64,000 nucleotides of DNA from NCBI RefSeq assembly GCF_949987515.2, contig NC_082687.1:122803838-122867837 (forward strand). The letters run 5' to 3'. The notes under the pieces are model-generated. The model worked only from the letters and a program-made list of their open reading frames with translations. It made no database searches and had not been told where the DNA came from. A program made the position numbers and the translations under genes. Numbering within the stretch: the first letter of the stretch is position 1; each line of letters begins with the position of its first letter. The stretch is from Delphinus delphis (Eukaryota; Chordata; Mammalia; Artiodactyla; Delphinidae). Shown here piece by piece: positions 59,694 to 64,000 of the stretch.

Positions 59694-62600
59694 GTTCCTT
59701 CGTCTTTGCGGTTACTGTCACAGATGCTGATTTTGGACCCAATGCTGAACTACATTATTCTCTTTCGGGTAGAAACTCTGAAAAATTTCACATTGACCCA
59801 CTGAGAGGAGCTATTATGGCAGCCAGACCACTAAATGGTACTTCAGAAGTGACATTTTCTGTGCACGTAAAAGATGGTGGCTCATTTCCAAAGACAGATT
59901 CTACAACAGTGACTGTTCGATTTGTGAACAAAGCAGATTTCCCTAAAGTCAGAGCCAAAGAACAAACTTTCGTGTTTCCTGAAGACCAACCAGTAGGCAC
60001 TCTTGTCACTACCATAACAGGGTCCTCCTTGAGAGGAGAACCTCTGTCCTATTATATTGCAAGTGGGAATCTTGGCAACACATTTCAGACTGATCAGCTA
60101 TCAGGGCAGGTGTCCATTAGTCAACCTCTGGATTTCGAAAAGATACAAAAATATGTTGTATGGATAGAAGCCAGAGATGGAGGTTTCCCTCCTTTCTCCT
60201 CTTATGAGAAACTTGACATAACAGTATTAGATGTCAATGATAATTCCCCAGTTTTTAAGGAAGATCCATTTGTATCTGAAATACTGGAAAACCTTTCTCC
60301 TCGAAAAATACTTACTGTTTCTGCAGTGGACAAGGATAGTGGACCCAATGGACAGTTAGACTATGAAATTGTTAATGGCAACAGAGAACATAGTTTCAGT
60401 ATCAATCATGCTACTGGTGAAATTAGAAGCATTCGACCTTTAGACCGGGAAAAAATATCTCAGTACGTGCTTACCATAAAGTCCTCAGACAAAGGCTCCC
60501 CTTCTCAGAGCACCTCAGTAAAAGTCATCATTAACATTTTAGATGAAAATGATAATGCCCCTAGGTTTTCGCAAATATTCAGTGCCCATGTTCCCGAAAA
60601 TTCCCCATTAGGGTACACAGTTACACGTGTCACAACTTCTGATGAAGACATTGGTGTAAATGCAGTTAGTAGGTATTCTATAATGGACACAAGTCTTCCG
60701 TTTACGATTAATCCCAGCACTGGGGATATTGTAATTAGTAGACCTTTAAATAGAGAAGACACAGACCGTTACAGAATCCGAGTTTCTGCCCACGATTCTG
60801 GGTGGACTGTAAGTACAGATGTCACAATATTTGTGACAGATGTCAATGACAATGCCCCAAGATTTAGCAGACCATCCTATTACTTAGATTTTCCTGAACT
60901 TACTGAAATCGGCTCCAGAGTGACTCAGGTATCTGCAACAGACCCTGATGAGGGATCAAACGGACAAGTGTTTTATTTTATAAAATCTCAGTCAGAGTAC
61001 TTCAGGATTAATGCCACCACAGGAGAGATTTTCAATAAACAGGTCTTAATATACCAGAACGTCAGTGGCTTCAGTAACGTGAACATCAACAGACATAGCT
61101 TTATAGTGACATCTTCAGATCGAGGTAATCCTGCGTTACTTAGTGAGACAACAGTTACCATCAACACGGTGGACAGTAATGACAACGCACCACAATTTCT
61201 TAAAACTGCATATTTTACTCCAGTCACCAAACATGTTAAAATCGGTACAAAGTTAATCAAAGTTACTGCAGTAGATGAGAAAGATTTTGGATTGAATTCT
61301 GAAGTGGAGTATTTCATTTCGAATGAAAATCATTTGGGAAAATTTAAGTTAGACAATAATACAGGGTGGATTTCAGTAGCAGCTCCCCTGGTATCTGACT
61401 TGAATCAAAACTTTTTGATCACTGTCACCGCGAAGGATAAGGGAAACCCTCCACTTTCATCCCAAGCAACTGTTCAAATAATTGTCACTGAGGAAAACTA
61501 CCACACACCTGAATTCTCTCAAAGCCACATGAGTGCAACCATCCCTGAGAGCCATAGTATTGGGGCCATTGTCAGAACCGTTTCTGCAAGAGATAGAGAC
61601 ACGGCTATGAATGGCTTGATTAAGTACAGTATTTCCTCAGGAAATGAAGAAGGCATCTTTACAATCAATTCCTCCACAGGTGTATTAACACTAGCCAAAG
61701 CTCTTGATTATGAGCTATGCCAGAAACATGAAATGACTATTAGTGCTACGGATGGAGGCTGGGTTGCCAGGACTGGTTACTGCAGTGTGACTGTAGATGT
61801 GATTGATGTGAATGACAATTCTCCAGTGTTCCTCCCTGATGAGTATTTCCCCACTGTTTTGGAAAATGCCCCCAGTGGGACGACAGTTATCCACCTAAAT
61901 GCAACGGATGCCGACTCTGGAACCAATGCTGTGACTGCATATACTATACAGTCATCTGACAGTGACCTCTTTGTCATTGACCCCAACACAGGAGTCATCA
62001 CCACTCAAGGCTTCTTGGATTTTGAAACCAAGCAGAGCTACCACCTTACTGTGAAAGCTTTCAATGTCCCCGATGAAGAAAGGTGCAGTTTTGCCACTGT
62101 TAATATACAGTTAAAAGGGACAAATGAATATGTGCCTCGTTTTGTTTCCAAACTTTACTATTTTGAAATCTCAGAAGCAGCTCCTAAAGGTACTATTGTT
62201 GGAGAAGTGTTTGCCAGTGACCGTGATTTGGGCACTGATGGGGAAGTGCATTATTTGATTTTTGGTAACAGTAGAAAGAAGGGTTTCCAGATCAACAAGA
62301 AGACTGGACAAATTTATGTTTCTGGACTTCTTGATAGAGAAAAAGAAGAAAGGGTATCTTTGAAGGTAGTGGCCAAGAATTTTGGCAGCATTAGGGGTGC
62401 AGACATCGATGAGGTCACTGTAAATGTCACTGTGCTTGATGCCAATGACCCACCCGTTTTTAGTCTAAACATCTACAGTGTTCAGATCAGTGAAGGGGTC
62501 CCAACGGGAACTCATGTGACCTTTGTCAGTGCCTTCGACTCAGACTCTGTTCCCAGCTGGAGTAGGTTTTCCTATTTTATTGGATCAGGGAATGAAAATG

Positions 62601-64000
62601 GTGCCTTTTCCATTAATCCACAGACAGGACAGATCACCGTTACTGCAGAATTAGATCGAGAAACCCTACCCATCTATAATCTCACGGTTTTAGCTGTGGA
62701 TTCAGGGACCCCCTCAGCTACAGGAAGTGCCTCCTTATTAGTCACCCTGGAAGATATAAATGATAATGGGCCTATGCTGACCATCAGTGAGGGAGAAGTT
62801 ATGGAAAACAAACGCCCAGGAACTCTGGTGATGACCCTTCAGTCCACAGATCCTGACCTCCCTCCAAATCAAGGCCCCTTTACCTATTACTTGCTGAGCA
62901 CGGGTCCTGCCACCAGCTATTTTAGTCTGAACACTGCTGGAGTTCTGAGCACGACTAGAGAGATTGACAGAGAGCAAATTGCAGACTTCTATCTGTCTGT
63001 GGTCACTAGGGACTCCGGTGTTCCTCAGATGTCTTCCACAGGAACCGTGCATATCACAGTGATAGACCAAAACGACAACCCTTCACAGTCTCGGACAGTG
63101 GAGATATTTGTGAACTATTACGGCAACTTGTTTCCTGGTGGGATTTTAGGCTCCGTGAAGCCACAGGATCCCGATGTGTTAGACACCTTCCACTGCTCCC
63201 TGACTTCGGGAGTTACGAGCCTCTTCAGTATTCCAAGGGGCACTTGCAATCTGAGTTCCCAGCCAAGGTCCACAGATGGCACGTTTGATCTGACTGTCCT
63301 CAGCAATGATGGCGTCCACAGCACGGTCACGAGCAATATCCGAGTTTTCTTCACTGGATTTTCCAACACGACAGTGGATAACAGCATCCTACTGCGTCTC
63401 AGTGTACCAAGCGTAAAGGACTTCTTGACGAACCACTACCTTCATTTCTTACGCATTGCCAGTTCACAGCTGACTGGCCTTGGGACCGCTGTGCAACTGT
63501 ATGGGGCCTATGAAGGGAACAATAGAACGTTTCTTTTGGCAGCTGTGAAGCGAAACCATAATCAGTATGTGAATCCCAGTGGTGTAGCCACCTTCTTCGA
63601 AAGCATCAAAGAGATCCTCTTCCGGCAGAGTGGAGTGAAGGTAGAATCTGTGGATCACGACTCCTGTGCTCCTGGCCCATGTCAGAACGGAGGGAGCTGT
63701 GTAAGGAGACTGGCCGTGAGCTTCAAATTAAAGAGCCACGAGAGCCTTCCAGTCATCATCGTGGCAAATGAACCTTTGCAGCCTTTCTTATGCAAGTGTC
63801 TGCCAGGCTATACTGGCAGCTGGTGTGAAATAGACATAGACGAATGCCTTCCGTCCCCTTGCCACAATGGTGGGACCTGTCACAATTTAGTGGGAGGATT
63901 TTCATGCAGCTGCCCAGATGGCTTCACTGGCAGGGCCTGTGAGAGAGATATCAACGAGTGCCTGCCTAGTCCCTGCAAGAACAGTGCCGTCTGCCAGAAC
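59694..64000 (+). CDS. FAT4: FAT4 giant exon (probably exon 9): EC24 to EGF3, open at window end
   Basis: After 'tttataggtt' style acceptor AG (59692-59693) the frame stays open for 4,307 nt and 1,435 whole codons, running off the window. In codons counted from 59696: rest of EC24 to about 75, EC25 76-187, EC26 188-292, EC27 293-391, EC28 392-501, EC29 502-607, EC30 608-713, EC31 714-816, EC32 817-923, EC33 924-1029, EC34 1030-1132. A FAT-specific non-cadherin spacer covers about 1133-1320. EGF1 (63665-63829) has a long insert between its cysteines. EGF2 (63833-63943) has the calcium signature DIDEC. EGF3 (from 63944, INEC) is cut by the window edge. Linkers at EC24/25, EC29/30 and EC31/32 lack the DxNDN calcium box. 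EC29 also lacks LDRE. Confidence 0.95.

Larger units (their letters stand above)
2238..64000 (+). other. FAT4: FAT4 gene body, partial (8 coding exons, both ends missing)
   Basis: Eight exons join in one frame of 2,194 codons without a stop. The product is a chain of about 105-residue cadherin repeats, each with a DxD-type motif mid-repeat, an LDRE-type motif and a DxNDNxP linker, followed by a spacer and EGF modules. FAT4 is preferred over FAT1-3 and the Dachsous genes for three reasons. One exon runs from the last EC repeats straight into the EGF modules. The repeat count fits EC17-EC34. The segment before the EGF modules (for example ESLPVIIVANEPLQPF) matches my memory of mammalian FAT4. 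FAT4 is the receptor partner of DCHS1 in planar polarity and Hippo signalling at cell contacts. The signal peptide, EC1-16, laminin-G modules, membrane segment and cytoplasmic tail lie outside the window. Confidence 0.93.

Noticed and set aside
59694..64000. Assignment to FAT1, FAT2, FAT3 or a Dachsous gene
   Set aside because: The exon runs from EC repeats into EGF modules, and the spacer and EGF1 insert match FAT4 as I remember it. Dachsous proteins lack EGF modules.

Overview
The window is a eukaryotic, mammalian locus. It holds eight consecutive coding exons, all on the + strand, of one giant atypical cadherin gene that I identify as FAT4. The exons total 6,582 coding nt (2,194 codons) in an unbroken frame with canonical GT-AG junctions. 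They encode the tail of one cadherin (EC) repeat, 18 whole EC repeats, a FAT-specific spacer and the first EGF-like modules. If the protein has the usual 34 EC repeats, these are EC17-EC34. The last exon is open for at least 4,307 nt and runs off the window, which ends exactly at a codon boundary inside the third EGF module. From remembered mammalian FAT4 structure these are probably coding exons 2-9; the exon numbering is inference.

The organism is most likely a cetacean. The introns carry several copies of a tRNA-derived SINE with the 'ggcttccctggtgg' head and 'gtaccgcaaaa' tail typical of the CHR family of whales and dolphins. There are also L1 3' ends of cetartiodactyl type, a mariner-type MITE, and older MIR, L2 and MER2/Tigger relics. 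I saw no BovB or Bov-tA elements of ruminant type. I cannot separate toothed from baleen whales.

Layout: 1-2237 intron tail; 2238-2369 exon; 2370-13857 intron with a CHR/L1/CHR composite, an internally deleted L1 (5138-8570) and a U6-L1 chimeric retropseudogene (11163-11449); 13858-14119 exon; 14120-15971 intron with a solo LTR; 15972-16322 exon; 16323-22196 intron; 22197-23119 exon (three EC repeats); 23120-23751 short intron; 23752-23926 exon; 23927-49929 intron of 26 kb with a near-full-length antisense L1 (36856-44167); 49930-50110 exon; 50111-57394 intron; 57395-57645 exon with a tandem acceptor; 57646-59693 intron; 59694-64000 giant exon.

FAT4 is a very large single-pass membrane cadherin. 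It binds DCHS1 on the neighbouring cell and acts in planar cell polarity and Hippo-linked growth control (established knowledge). Everything in this window is extracellular. I saw no second protein-coding gene, functional RNA gene, CRISPR array or operon, and no novel multi-gene system. The items most worth a second look are two template-switch-like retroposon chimeras, an insertion footprint made only of A's, degenerate calcium linkers in the EC chain, the tandem splice acceptor, and opposed L1 copies that bracket exons 3-6.
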